Shown here: piece by piece, positions 34,316-47,100 of the stretch
How positions within the stretch are numbered: position 1 is the stretch's first letter
Layout of the letters: each line of letters begins with the position of its first letter
Source of the DNA: Nyssa sinensis
Lineage: Eukaryota > Streptophyta > Magnoliopsida > Cornales > Nyssaceae
DNA length: 64,000 bases
Direction: 5' to 3'
Assembly (NCBI GenBank): GCA_008638375.1
Contig: CM018032.1
Span: 5,118,501-5,182,500, forward strand
The notes under the pieces: generated by a model
Databases searched by the model: none
What the model was told of the DNA's origin: nothing
The model's input: only the letters and a program-made list of their open reading frames with translations
Translations under genes and position numbers: made by a program

Positions 34316-34681
34316 GAGGGAGAGAGAGAGAAAGAAACAAATACCCAAAGGAAGAGATCACCGTCGCTGTCTGTTCGTGGATGCCACCGTTCATGGTTGT
34401 CGGAGTTTCCAGATCTTCCATTGACGCTGCTAGATCGAATGAGTGAGGCGGAATCGTGAATGAAAAAGTGAAATAATTTGCCCTAAATTCCCCCCGCTAA
34501 GCTTCAGACCGTCCGGTTATTCTGAACGTTTTCCGATTCTCCTGTTAAACCGGACGGTTCAGACGGTTCTTTAAGAATAAAGCAGTTTTTAAAATTTTCC
34601 GGTTTTCAGTTTAAACCGGACGGTTCCTGAATTAGTTCAACTAGTTGAACTAACCGGTTTGGTCCAATTTTCAAAACATTA
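33513..34681. mobile_element. hAT-like non-autonomous element, 8-bp TSD
   Basis: Ends are CAATGTTTTAAAAAC and (read inward from the right) TAATGTTTTGAAAATTGG. They fit the YARNG start of hAT termini. The element is flanked by gtttcgga at 33505-33512 and 34682-34689, an 8-bp duplication as expected for hAT. Subterminal motifs of the type accggacggttc recur in both halves. It interrupts the Harbinger transposase exactly between RRRF and RMNH. An uninterrupted GA microsatellite occupies about 34255-34301. No transposase is encoded. Confidence 0.9.
34255..34301. repeat. (GA)n microsatellite
   Basis: About 47 bp of AG/GA repeats, followed to 34335 by interrupted GA-rich sequence. It creates long spurious ORFs on both strands. 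Confidence 0.95.
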
Positions 34682-35240
34682 GTTTCGGATGAATCATTCT
34701 CTTTTTGTGCGTATTCATTTTTTAGTGGAAGCGCATAACCAAAACTTTGTCCAAAAAGTAATGCTTCTAGAATTCTTGGTTTGTCATTCCTGCAAAAGGT
34801 CACAGCAGCAATGTGAATTCTTGCATATGGAGTAATAGCAAATTTTGTAGATGATTACATGACGATCAGCGAAAGTACCGCAATTGAAAGTCTGAAAAAG
34901 TTTGTCAAGGTTGTGGTTGAAGTTTTTTCTGACGCATACTTGCAAACGCCAAATAACAATGACGTTGCTAAACTACTAGCAGAAGGTGAAAAATGCGAAT
35001 TCCCTCAATGTTGAAAAGCAATGATTGTATGCACTAGAAGTGGAAGAATTGTCTAATTGCATGAAAAGGTATGTATATTGGCCATGTCCATGAACCGAGT
35101 ACAATTATTGAAGTCATTGTTTCATATGATTTTTGGATATAACATGCATTTTTTGGATTACCAATATCTCTTTAGAAATGCATGCAATTTTTGAGGAGGC
35201 ATTGCATTCGTATTCAAAAACATTATTCTCTCATCTTCTT

Positions 35241-35990
35241 TTATTTGTTCTTGACGAATCTTTTATCTATCCATTCAGAACTTCCCATCAAGTGTTCCAT
35301 TTTCTTCTTATATGCTCCTTTCTTCTCTTCTTTTATTGCTTGAAGAAGTGACATAAGTGTCAAATTTGCAAGTTCGTTTATACTTTCAAGTCTCTTTCGT
35401 TTCTCATTCTCCTTTCTTAGTGGCCTTTCCAAGTTTACAAAGCAATTTTCTCCAAGATCCATCAGAGTCCCCGGAGTAGAGGAAGAGGATGAGGATATGC
35501 CGGAAGTGGAAGTCACATTTTTATTTTTTTTGCTTGGTCTTTTCCTTCGAATATCATCCAACCATTTATTGGTGACCCAACATATTCCAACAATGCTCAA
35601 ATTGAAATTTCATTCCATTCATTTCTTTGTATAACCTTTTTGCATTTGTAATATAAAAAAATAAGAGATTAAATTTATTATGATACAAAAATAACATATA
35701 AATTTAATTTTTAAATAAGATAAATATCTTATCTTGCTCATTCACACTACTTTGTTGTCTAAATTAAATCTAGCCAAGACATTCATAAAATTTATTCGTT
35801 GCTTGTTGAGTCTTCGACTAATGTTGCATCAACGACTTATTATCCTGATTGGATTCAAATCTCTTGTACTTGTAGAAATACTCCCACAATCAAAATCAAT
35901 AAGTCTTATGTTTTTTATCGTTCCCTTGTACATGATTCAAACTAGTATTAAGCCACGATGACAGAAGAAGCGTGTCTTCTTCAATGGTAA
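35241..35990 (-). pseudogene. PIF/Harbinger ORF1 (Myb/SANT-like, NAM-associated), broken
   Basis: Minus-strand, convergent with the transposase remnant as is usual for this superfamily. The upstream part (about 35990-35740) gives EEDTLLLSSWLNTSLN and a KFYECLARF-like run with several stops, a trihelix/SANT-like pattern. The downstream part (35600-35241) is open and reads KWLDDIRRKRPSKKNK, a Ser-rich linker, then NLERPLRKENEKRKR, resembling the NAM-associated C-terminal domain. Stops and frame changes mark it as dead. Confidence 0.7.
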
Positions 35991-36335
35991 AATTATCACC
36001 GAATTTTTTTTTGCTTGGTCGATTTAAATGGAGGAGGGAGATGATTAAGCAGTGAATTGAGTGGAAAACTCGAGTGATTCCGAAAATTATGTTGTAAAAA
36101 ATAATTGATCTATTTAGATAAAAGAATGAAAATAATGCACAAAATATGAATAATTGTTGAGAATCCTTAATGAATATTTAGAATGAGAATGGTAAAAAAA
36201 ATTGGCACAATATATTTATAAAAAAAATTTGATCTGTTGCAAATTTTACCATTTGAAAAAAATAGTAATATTTGTACAGCAACAGTAATATTTGTATAGC
36301 AACAACAACTTTTTTGCTGTTCCAATAGCTCTTTC
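35991..36335. other. Spacer, probably end of the Harbinger element
   Basis: AT-rich; no clear terminal inverted repeat or TTA target duplication could be matched to the left side. Confidence 0.4.
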
Positions 36336-39204
36336 TGTAATACCCAGACCCAAATTGTAACCGAGCGAACCATGTAAACCCGAGTCATTAGGGCTTTACG
36401 TCATGACATTGAATAAAATGAACCGTTTTGAATCTAAATAGTTTCGAATGTACGGACAATGCCTAGGGAATGCCCGAGCGATGCAAGAACGAATATCAAA
36501 CTAAAAATAAATAAAATAAAATAATGAAACAAAAAGGAAAATAAAATAATGTTATATACATATATGGAATATGGATATATATAAATATATATGTAGATGA
36601 TATATATATATATATATGGGATGTATGTTATATATAGGTCACGTAAAAACTTAACCAAAACTCAATTTTGAACATGCGGCTCAAAAGAGCATAGGAAATG
36701 GGACACAACGCGATTTAAAACAATAAAAATGGTTAAGGAACAATGGAGAAAAATAGAGTTGTAGGTGTTGAAGAATAATCGAAATAAACGGATTTTTGGT
36801 TGATTTAGTTGTTTTGTGAACGAGAAATGGTCCCTGAGGGTTCCAAGAACACAATGGGGCAAAAATGAAGCAAAAATAGTCATTAAAACATCACAAAATA
36901 GGCCTCGAGTATGCTCGCTTGAAAATCGGGTCTCGTTGGAGATCCCACTGTAACTCCATGTTTCGACGGCTAAACCTACGTAGAAACAAATTCTAAAATT
37001 AGATTTGAAATCCTCATAAGGAAATGGTTCGAATTGTGTCAGTTTTGTCACCGAAAAACGGTCGCCCGAGTTCACCGTCGTTGGAGAAGGTGCTCGGCGC
37101 TCGACGCTCGGCGCCGGTAGGGTCTTTATTGACCAAGTCAATGACTAACCGGGTCGGTCAACGGGTCGACTCGCTTAAAACAGATCCTAACTTAAAAGGG
37201 GACGACGTTGTTTTGATTAAAGAAAGGTTGATGTCATGCTAACGTCAGCACGATGCAATGAATTCATAAAACCGGTTGGTTCTTAACCCTACTAGACCGA
37301 TTCAACTAGGATCCAACTAGGTCGGATGTTTTAGGTTAAATTAAGTTTCTAAAATTACAAATTGAGCCCAAATGTTTCTGTTAATTACAAAAAGACCCAA
37401 AAAAATAATTAAAATTTATTTTTAAATCCAAATTACTTATGAGAAATTACCAAAACGCCCTTGAGCCAAAAATTGGCCAAACAAAGGTCAATTAAAATGC
37501 AAGAATAGTCTAACCCAATATTTTTGGGCATTCAAAACTCAATGGCAGAGTCTGATTTACAAAATCAAACCCTGAAAAATATGAACGTGCAAACTGGAAT
37601 AATTTTAATTATGTTCTAATAATCAATTAAGCTATCAATTGAACTCCAATGACCTTGAAAATATCTACATTGATATTTTTGACATTCCGGATCCAATGGT
37701 GGGGTCCATTTTATGAAACGAAGTCCCAAAAATGTAGACACGTGAAATGTGATAATTACCAAAATACCCTTAATGATCCAAAAGTTAGTTAAATGTTAGA
37801 GACAACATATTTTGACTTTCTTTGATAGTCCAGACTCAATGGTAGAGTCCATTTTAGCAAATGAAACACAAAAAAAAATATGACATATGAAAACGTAAAA
37901 TTATGAAAACGCCCTTAGGCTTAATATAAGCTATAGTTATGCAAAGTAAGATCCAGGAAAGCCTAAACTAATTATCTTTGACACTCTGGACCTAATGGTG
38001 ATGTTATTTTAAGAAAAATAAGACCTGGTAACAAATTAAAAAATGATGAATACGTCCGTAAGACTAAAAGAAGCTATTATAAGAGTATAGATGAAATTAA
38101 AAGACATATATTAATATTTTAAAGACCGTCCAGACCCAAAAATGATAGTTGTAAAGGCAAAATGACTAGCTAAACAAAATAAGACTTGAAAAAAAAAATT
38201 ACCAAAATACCCTTGAGGGGAAAATAAGCTTCAGATAGGACCTAGGGGAGAGTATGGGATTTATTTTAGGATTTAGAGGGCCACCGAATCCAAAAATATA
38301 GTAGGTTAAGACTAATAATGTCAAAGAGATAGTGATTAAATAAAATTATATGTTATTCAGATATTGAGTTCAGTTTAATATATGATCTAGGATCACCAAT
38401 AAGGAGATAAAGATAAGAAGAGTGCCAAGGCAAGTAAAGTAGACAAGTAAGGGAAGGACTCTGGACCACAGGTAAGTAATCCTAGACTTTGAAGTGGAGG
38501 TTTTAACTCCATGATTCTGAAGTGTTTTTAAATTCAATTCCTGTATTTTCATTCGAGTCATGTTTAAGTACTCTTGAAAGATATGTTTAAATACTCTTGA
38601 AAGTTATGTTTAAAATGTTCTTGAAAAACATCTATTTGACAAACTAGGTTTTAAATGCCTCTATTTGCAAACTAGTAATGCAATATAAGGAGTGTGTAAG
38701 CACTCATAATTACGAAATGCCCGGTAGAAGGTTTATCCCCAGACATGAAATATATCTACTGATCTATTAAGCTTGGAGTCCAGTTCGAAACAAGTTCTAC
38801 TAAAACAAAAGTGAAAAGATGTTACGTTAAGAAATGGTAGAAGGTTTATCCCCTATTACTCTAAACGTGATTTATATGTTCAGATTTCATAATCAAAGGA
38901 TTTATGTTTTCAATTATAACAAAAACTGAATCCTCATATTTTGTATTGTGAAATAAATGTTCTACTCGAATGCCTTGAATGGTTCGTGTCTATACTTTAA
39001 TGATTTGTGAAACAAATGCTTTGTTTGAATGCCTCATGCTATCTATTCGAAGATTTTTTTATTTTGTATTTGAAGTGTATGAACAATTAGCAGTGGTTAT
39101 TTTTATAAACTCTCTTATGGTTAAACCTCTACCAGTTGAAAACCCATGACAAGGTACCGGAATTACTCACGAGCTTTATATAAAGCTCACATAGATTTAT
39201 CCAT

Positions 39205-42200
39205 GATATGTACAGGTGATATGAAGGTGGGGTATGGGACCCACATCTATAGTGAAGTACAAGTTCAAAGTTCAGAAATGCGTGAGGTATGAAACTCACG
39301 GTTGAGGTAAATGTGAAGCTCAGAAGTGTAAGTGTGTGAGGTATGGGACTCACAGTCAAAATAGGCATGAAGTTTAGAAGTGTGTGAGGTATTGTCATGC
39401 CCCGAATTTTCACAAATCCAGGGAGTGAGTGAAATGAAATAAGAAGAGTAAAGGAAAGGTCATTAAGGTGGATTTGGTTGATTATGCATTCGTTCCCCCA
39501 TGTTTCCTCAAAACTATAAGTGAAGGCTTGCCATTTAACTTAACCAAGATGGCCTCCTAATATTACTCAAACATTCTTCCTAATTAATAGTTAAAATAAT
39601 TTAAGTTATGTTCAAAGATGGCTTCAAAAATAGCCCCAAAACATCTCTAAAAATGTCTTGGAATAATGGCTCAAATGGGTCCCAAATACCCTAATGCATG
39701 GGTCAAGAATAAACCAAAAATCCTACCTCAAGTGGTCCAAGTAAGTGTCCAAACATGGCATTGAAATATGACTAAAAAGTGTCTAAAAAAAAATGCCCAA
39801 CATGGCTTGATGTAATGGCCAAAAGTGGCCCAAAATGAGCTTCAAAAAGTAAGGTCAAGCATGTAATTAAATGGCCTTAAAATGGCCTTGAAAGGTAGAT
39901 CATGAAGTGCCATAACATGTCCAAAGCAGCGGTTGCGCAACAAGCAAAGTAGCAGTATACGTAGTAGGGCAAAACAGGGGCAGGCGTGCAGGCAGGCGGC
40001 CAGCAGCGCTCGGCGCACGCGCAGGGCTGTGGGCGACTGGGGGCTGGGCACTGTAGCGATTGAGAGCTATTTTTTGATTTTCTGCATTTTTACTGTTCAT
40101 GGTTGCAACCTATTTTTCCTATTTCTGAATTTTTACTATAGCGGCTGCGACTAAATTTCTCTAGTTTTGAATATTTTTTTCCAAGTTTTTCAAGCGGCTT
40201 TTCTTCCATTTTTAGCCCATTCCCCAAAGTTCCTAACCCTCCATTTTGAGCACTTTTTTCACCTAATTAAAAGGTGTTTTACACACTTAACCAATTCTTT
40301 AATTTTCTTAAAATTTTGACATAACCTCATTTATTTTCTAAGTCTTTTTCCCACCTAATATACATGATACATTTTACAATTATGGGTTTGCACATTCCAT
40401 CCTCACTCGATGGCCACAATCTCATTGAATTTAAATATACATCATTTAAATATATACAATTCATCACACCTACACATATGCTTGAACTTTAAAGGTCACA
40501 TCATCATTTTCATTACAATATATAAGATCTTTTCCATTCTTTTCATAATACACAAATCTTCAACAACATTATTTCATATAGTTTAGAGCTTATGCCCTTG
40601 TACAACATCAAAATATGCCCCAAGGGCTAAAATCCTCCATGGTTCACCTCCCCCTTCATCCTTCAAGACTTCATCAGGTCTTCAAGTACCGGGAGTCTCA
40701 TCTGTAATATGATATCCCACGAGTGGGTCAGCTTAACTGCTGGTATAACACAATGCTAATGCCAGGAACAAATTTAAGGCGTGGCATGTGCAAGTGTACA
40801 TTTTAAGAGCTATAATCTCATAATCTCTTAATGTCATGCAGTGTCAATATGCATGATGCACACGTGCAAACTCTATGCCACACCCATGTCTCACTTCACG
40901 GTCCTTTCCCGTTGGCATGAGTACCAATGGCCAATTTTGGGTTTTTCACCATAGCATCTACACCCTCATAATGCATAGCACTAAGTGCTCAACTCATGCC
41001 ATGCTTCCAAGGATTCACACTATGCCAACATGCTTTGGTTTCATTCTTATGCAATTCAATGAAACATTTCATCAACACATAGAGCATGACTTAAAAATAT
41101 GCATCTTTCATAAAGTAAAGCATAACTTCAAATTCACAATACTTTGTCTACATGAATGTAAGTCATAATTCAATGAATTAAGCATATGATCAAGTCTTAT
41201 GTTCATCACTTTCACAATTTCTCAAAGGAAATACAAATACACAAACTACCAACTCATGGAATAATTCATAACTCTCAAACCACAAGAGTTTCTCTATATG
41301 AACATAAACTAGAATATGATGAATCAAACATACCAACAAGTTACATGTTCATCACTTTACCAAATTTCAAAAGAATAACAAAGAACACACAAGTACATAA
41401 ACAATCAACTCTAGATTTTCAAAGTAACTACCACCTAAGTGATTTTCTAACATCAAGTAAATACCTAAATCATTCAATCAACACATAAAAAGGCAAGAAA
41501 ACTCAAATCTATTCCTAACTTAGCAAGGTATCATACCTAGAATGGTTTTTCTCAAACCGAGGAAGTTGTGTTCGCTGTGTAATCGAACCGATTGGTGAGA
41601 ATATAGATATTGATGAGAGAAACAACTTCCTAGAAGGAAGCCTCGCAAGAATCTTGGCCTAATGGTGTGTTTTGGTGACTTGAAACTTGGAGAACTCAGG
41701 GTTTTTTTTCACCTTTTTTCCATGAACGTGTTCTACTTTAAATCTCATACCAATATATGAAAAAAATACACTAAGAGACTGTATTTATAGTGGAGGGGCA
41801 AAGGTGTAAAATGACCCTTTTGGCCTTAATGAATCCGGGATCCCGTTACACTACAACTCGTCCCGAAACACCTCAATTCGATATTTTGTTTTAGCCAAAG
41901 TTCTTAAAATCATTTTAAATAAAAATTTTCAAAAAAATAAATTTTCGCCTGTGGCTGGATCCACCCGGGCCACCCTTTTGGTCCAATTTCTGAAACTATC
42001 TTTATACAAACTCAAAGTTTTACAAGAGGTGTATTTTAATATTCTAAGCATATTTCTCTTCTATGACACACTCAAAATATGCTTCTAAATATGACTTATA
42101 GCTAAATGATGCATATGTAGTGCCCTACCAGCAAATTGTGCATGTATACTGCCCTATCAGCAAAAATGAAAAATTTGTCCTCATTTTTCAGATCTCTACA

Positions 42201-42372
42201 GGTATGGGACTCAAGGCTAAGGTAAATATGAAGTTTAGAAATGCATGAGGTATGAGACTCGCGGGTAAGGAAAACATGAAGTTCAGAAGTGTGTGTGAGA
42301 TATGAGACTCACAATTAGAGTAAGATGAAGTTCAGATGTGAATGTGGGGGTATGAGACCCACGGTTGATGTA
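39205..42372. repeat. Minisatellite (~48-55 bp units) interrupted by the solo LTR
   Basis: About seven degenerate units of the form gtgaggtatgggactcac...gaagtttagaagtgt occupy 39205-39392 and 42201-42372. The fourth unit is cut by the LTR. Joining the halves through one ggtat restores a unit of normal length. Confidence 0.85.
39393..42200. mobile_element. Solo LTR, 2808 bp, with 5-bp TSD
   Basis: Begins TGTCATGCCCCGAATTTT and ends CAGATCTCTACA, flanked by ggtat at 39388-39392 and 42201-42205. No internal polyprotein sequence is present. It contains a short GC-rich patch (about 39970-40040) unlike the rest of the window, and near its right end a short near-duplicate (gccctaccagcaaa / gccctatcagcaaa). 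Confidence 0.88.
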
Positions 42373-42400
42373 ATATTTATCAATGTAATGTAATGTTTCA

Positions 42401-44125
42401 AAAAAAAAATTATAGCCAATTTAGACACTAGAAGGATATGTAACTTGTGCAAATTGCTTCCGCTGCAATAATTGAACTTGATGTGATGTATGAAGGGAAT
42501 GAATTTTGTTTAAGAACTTCACCAGATCCCCTAATTTGCTTAGGGTGGATTTCGGGTTGTGAAAGTTTGTGCCCTTGATTTTTCCATAAAACACCATTTT
42601 GAACATTAGTTTTGCATTTTTTAGCTTATAGTAAAATAGTGAAATTTTACTATTTAACCAACGGAATTTCACTTTCAAAATATTTTTTTTTCAAAATTTT
42701 ATATGAAATATGGATCTTATTTAATAGATCTCAATTTCTAGAGTTTAGTTATATCAATTTTATAGAAAACTAATTCATAGATTAAAGATTATTGAATTTT
42801 GAAAACAAAAGTATTAGATGCACTATCAGGTCACATGCAGAGGTTGTGATGTGGCTTGCAAATGTTTTTAAATGAATGATATTTTTGTTACAAAAATCTC
42901 TAGGGGCTTTTTGGTTAAACAAGTTTGAGTTGGACCGGAACTTGAAAATTAAGAGACTTATTAGGGGACTTGTGACAAAATGCCTCTATTAATTTATAGT
43001 TTATAGTATAAGAGTTTTGAGTAATATAAAAATAAATAAAACTCAAATAAATATAATATATATCTAAACATTTTCAATGCTTATGTTTCTATATATATAA
43101 TAAAAAATGTAATAATGTTCTAATAAGAAAGAATGATGAATAAAATTCTAAACATAGAATTTTTACACAATTGAACAATTGAGTAATAGATTCCTTTATA
43201 AAACTCTAGTAATGAAATTTACAAAAATCAAAACTAGGAAAGACAAAAGAATTATTCATGTCTTTTTTCACGTAAACAAATAGCAATAGAAAAAGAGAAT
43301 AATTTAGAATAGGACTCTACCGATAAAACTGTAATTTTTTCCCTAGAGTGTTTATGGGGCTTTTCTTGTAGGATTAGACTTAAACTTCTAATTTAGATTG
43401 TATTATAAACATATAAAATTTGGGATCGTCTTTTTAGGCGGAGGTTAAATTCATTGCTTTATTGGATTAATGCTAAAGGTAGGCCTTTGAAAAATAGAAA
43501 ATTTGAGTAATTTTTTTTATTTTGGATTTACCATTGTAAGTTCAATATTCAATAATTTGAAGGAAAAAATATAGACAAGTTTTGATCAAGGTCTTTGGGG
43601 ATGCCTTGAATTTATGACTCAAATATCTTGATTCTACTATTAATTTTCTAGCAACTAATATTCAACGACTTAATAACATGTAATAATTATTAAATTTTTG
43701 AACAACTAACTTTGTTCTATGATAAATAATTTTAGTAATTCTATCACTTAATAATCAATAATTTTTGATAAAAATTCTTTAATAATATTAATTGTTATTA
43801 AACTATAAATATATTTAAACTAGTATATGTGTATATGTTATATAAACTTTATTAGTCATATTAAATTTTTAGTAATAATAAAGGAAATTAAGAAGTTTTT
43901 CGTAACTTAATTGTATGAAAACACACACACGCACACACACACACATATATATATTTAAAAATATCATCCATGTAAATACCTAGTTTGACTTTCAAAAATC
44001 AAACAAAATATTAATTAAGATCATTTGCAATATTATAAAAAATAGGAAGTTTGATTGCTTATATGCGATTTCAAAAAAGTGTAGACTAAAACCCAGAGGT
44101 CATGTTTGATGAGATAAGAGGGTTG
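42401..44125. other. AT-rich spacer with hAT-internal homology
   Basis: No gene is seen. 42630-42790 (gtgaaattttactattt, then tatggatcttattt and agatctcaatttctagagt) is similar to 52423-52560 inside the hAT-like element of the OB-fold gene. It is probably a relic of the same family. A CA microsatellite lies at 43921-43943. Confidence 0.5.
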
Positions 44126-44130
44126 GATAT

Positions 44131-47100
44131 TGTAACACCCTGACCCATTGTAACCGAGCCAACATGGCCTAATGCTACGATAACGAAATAAAATTTGATT
44201 GAATTTCAATAATGGGAATGTAAGGATGTAGGTCACGATAAACGGATAACAATAATAAAAGAAATAAAAATTAAAAAATTAAAAAGGGAATAAAACAAAA
44301 TGGAAAATAAAAAGAAAAGAAAAGAAAAGAATTGGAATAAAAATGAGGAATTATATAAATATATATATACACATATATAAATGGACATGGATACATATAT
44401 ATTAACTGCTAAATAACTTAAAGAGAACATTATATATATATATATATATATTATATGTGTGTGGAGTATAATGTAACTGAAGAAAAAAAAAACAACAAAA
44501 GGGGGACGGAAGCAGGGGAAACGGCACAAAGCAGGAAAGAACAAAAAAAAAAAAAAAAAACGGAAGAAGGGAAGAGAGAAAGGGGGAGAGAGAAAGAGTG
44601 GGGGGGGGGGCGGTTTCTCTTGGTGTTAATCAACAGCCGTGTCTCTTGGTTGTATATAAAGCCGTGTGGTAGAAGCAGAGAAAGAAGAGAAGAAAAAAAA
44701 AAAAAAACAGAGGACGGCTGGACGCTAGAACAGAGGAGAAAAGGAAGGAGAAAGAGGAAGAAGAAGGAGGAGATAGGTCAAGGGGCACCTTGCGTGAGTT
44801 GAGAAAGAAGTGGAGGAGGAAACGAGCCAAGACAAATCGGGTCTGGACAGTGGATTCGGAAGTGAAAGCAGTGATTTCTCTGTACGCGCGATTGGGTGAG
44901 ATAGATCAACTTATGTGATTTTATTTTTATTGTAAGCATGAATTATTGTTTGAAATAGATTTTGGGAAGCATGGGAATTTATTTGATTTATGAATGGATA
45001 TAGTTGATGTTGGAATTGTTAGAATTGAATCAAAGAAAACAAAAATTAAACAACCGGACATAATGTTAAACTGGGCGCAACAGTGAAAAACGGAGGAGAA
45101 AAACTGATCGGGTGGGGCGATTTTGTTGCGATTAATTGGGTTAGATCATGGGTAATTGATTCTCTTGGGTGTAGGGACATTTTAGAATCAAATCGGGATT
45201 GAAACCGTAGGAGAAAACTAGAGAAAACGGAAGGGAAAGGGGCTGCCGGAAAACTGCATAGCCCCTGGTGCGCTACTGTTTCGGTTAATTTGGGAGTGCT
45301 CCGGCACTCCGATTTGAAATCCGACGGTAGATTTGAGTTGCCCATGACTGGTAGGTGTGAACCCCACTGAGAAATGTAAGAAAATCTGTCGTCGGCAAGT
45401 CGCCGTTGACGGAGAAGACAACCAACACGCTGGAGTGTTGCTGTGCGGCTGCTGGGTTTTGTGATTTTATTTTGGCCAAACCGGGTTGGGTCTGACCCGA
45501 CCCACCCATTCAGATGACTGCTCAACACTTGTACTTCATGGGTAAATTTTTAAATTCGAGTTTAGATAGTGTTTGGTTGGATAGGAAAAGCTATCCAATG
45601 GTTGGGTTAAACTTGAACAAGGAAATGAAAAAACAATGGAAAATGTTAAATGGAAAATTGGTATGGCAGTGAATTGAACCTGTGACCAAAGGAGTAAGGG
45701 TGAGAAGCTTAGCCACTGTGCCACCAAGGCACATGTGGTCTGTTTGGGCTCAAATACGATATGTATTATCCAGATTAATTAATTTAAATAAATGATTTAA
45801 ATTAATAAATTTTAAATTTAATTTCGACGCCTAAATTAGTAGAACGAATAATGAAAACTTACTATTTTGGACCCCCTGAATTTAATAGTGAGGTCCATTT
45901 TACGAGACGGAGTTCCGAAAAAAATAAAATAACCGTAGAATGCCAAAATGACTAAAATGTCCCTACCTCAAAGGTAAGTCAAACGGACTTCGATTTAGTT
46001 AAGTAAATAGTGAATTTTTATTAATTCAAACCTACTGGACTTAACGGTGAAGTCCAAATTATGAAAACAAAACCCAAAAAGTAGAGACACGTAAATGACC
46101 ATTTTGCCCTTGGGTAAATTAAGTTTAAAATGAAAATCGTAAAGCATAAATTAGTACGGGAGGTATTTAGAGTAACGAGGCATAAATTCGGTAAATTATA
46201 TGAAAGCTGAAACGTGTTTATTGATTTATAGGCAAGGAGGAAGTCACGGGATATTAAGACATTGATAAGGTAAATGGATTTCTATCTTTTATACGTGGTT
46301 TTCCAAGCCACGATCTTTCTATACTGCCAATTTTGTACTCATGTATTTATACCCACTGTTATTGTTCCCATCATAGATATTGTTCTACCTGGTGGATGTC
46401 TATTGGTTGATGGTTCATGGCTTGATTCATTGTGTTGATGTTATTCACTGTATGCTTATGTTATGATGTTCCATGCTTTGCACACCTCATATGGAATACG
46501 ATATAATCCTGAGTTATGTTAAATGCCGGGTTTTGTGCTCAGACACATTACCCTTCTGATGCTATCTGATTGACTGGACCTACGGGTCAATTTATGGGAC
46601 CTACGGGTCAAATGGACATGTGGCAATGATGGCGTTTTTACGCAGTGAGTTTTAATGGCATTTTATATGCCTTCATGTTAAAGGGGGGTATGACGGGCCC
46701 CAAAAGACCGAGGGTCTGCCAAACCCTGAACAGAGTAAATGCATCGTTCATGTTGATTGTTATGTGATGTTTATTTGATTCACGTGATGTTTCATTTCAT
46801 TACGAATAGTTCCATGTTGACAGTACCTTTATTCATTTGACTCAATTGAGATCATTCCATTGTGGCAGTACATTTACGTCGATTGTGAACGTTGAATGTT
46901 CCCGTATTCATGTTATATCACTGTTCTTATTGGGTTATCAAGCCTTACTATTCATTGGTCATTGGCACCTTATTGTTGACTGAAATTGTTTCCATGACTG
47001 GCTATCATGTTCATTCATGATCCTATATGTTCCATGATTACTCTAACCCCGTATTTGAGATAGGCGTTTACTTACTGAGTTTGTAGCTCACCCCTTACTA

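Larger units (their letters stand above)
33259..35215 (+). pseudogene. PIF/Harbinger transposase, dead and split by a hAT element
   Basis: The first part (33259-33504) starts MEGDLFLDMLLDDSDSNDE and continues in broken frames with HRGSVPGQ, GHKRLYQ and ENPVYPPNLFRRRF. The second part (34682-35215) resumes with FRMNHSLFVRIHFLVEAH and continues through FVDDYMTISESTAIESLKKF, DVAKLLAEGEK and a DCMH motif holding the first acidic residue of the DDE triad. It then reads KGMYIGHVHEPS, IIEVIVSYDFWI and HAFFGLPIS. Stops at 35035, 35062 and 35140 fall where the family usually has Trp. The C-terminal third with the remaining catalytic residues is missing. Identified as the DDE_Tnp_4 type by motif order. 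Confidence 0.85.
36336..42400. mobile_element. Decayed long LTR-like sequence, split by a solo LTR
   Basis: The start TGTAATACCCAGACCC closely parallels the start of the defined 3.3-kb LTR at 44131. Inside are degenerate blocks of the type ccaatggtggggtccatttta (37520, 37690, 37840, 37985) that also occur in that LTR (45890, 46030). No matching right terminus or target duplication was found, so the end is approximate. The small ORFs inside have no recognised domain. Confidence 0.55.

Noticed and set aside
34200..34446. Overlapping ORFs on both strands rich in RE/ER or SL repeats
   Set aside because: They are translations of the GA microsatellite inside the hAT-like element.
36336..42670. LTR from 36336 to 42670 with ctttc as target duplication
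   Set aside because: The ctttc match near 42671 is 5 bp by chance; the sequence before it lacks the expected LTR end and matches a different element family.
43921..43950. CRISPR-like or structured repeat
   Set aside because: Simple CA/AT microsatellite; no spacers. A CRISPR array is not expected in a plant nuclear genome.
44233..44830. Several ORFs rich in Phe/Leu/Ser or Lys/Arg
   Set aside because: They fall in purine-rich low-complexity sequence within the large solo LTR.
45046..45528. 160-codon minus-strand ORF in the large LTR
   Set aside because: No domain recognised; it lies wholly within a TSD-defined LTR and overlaps other random frames.
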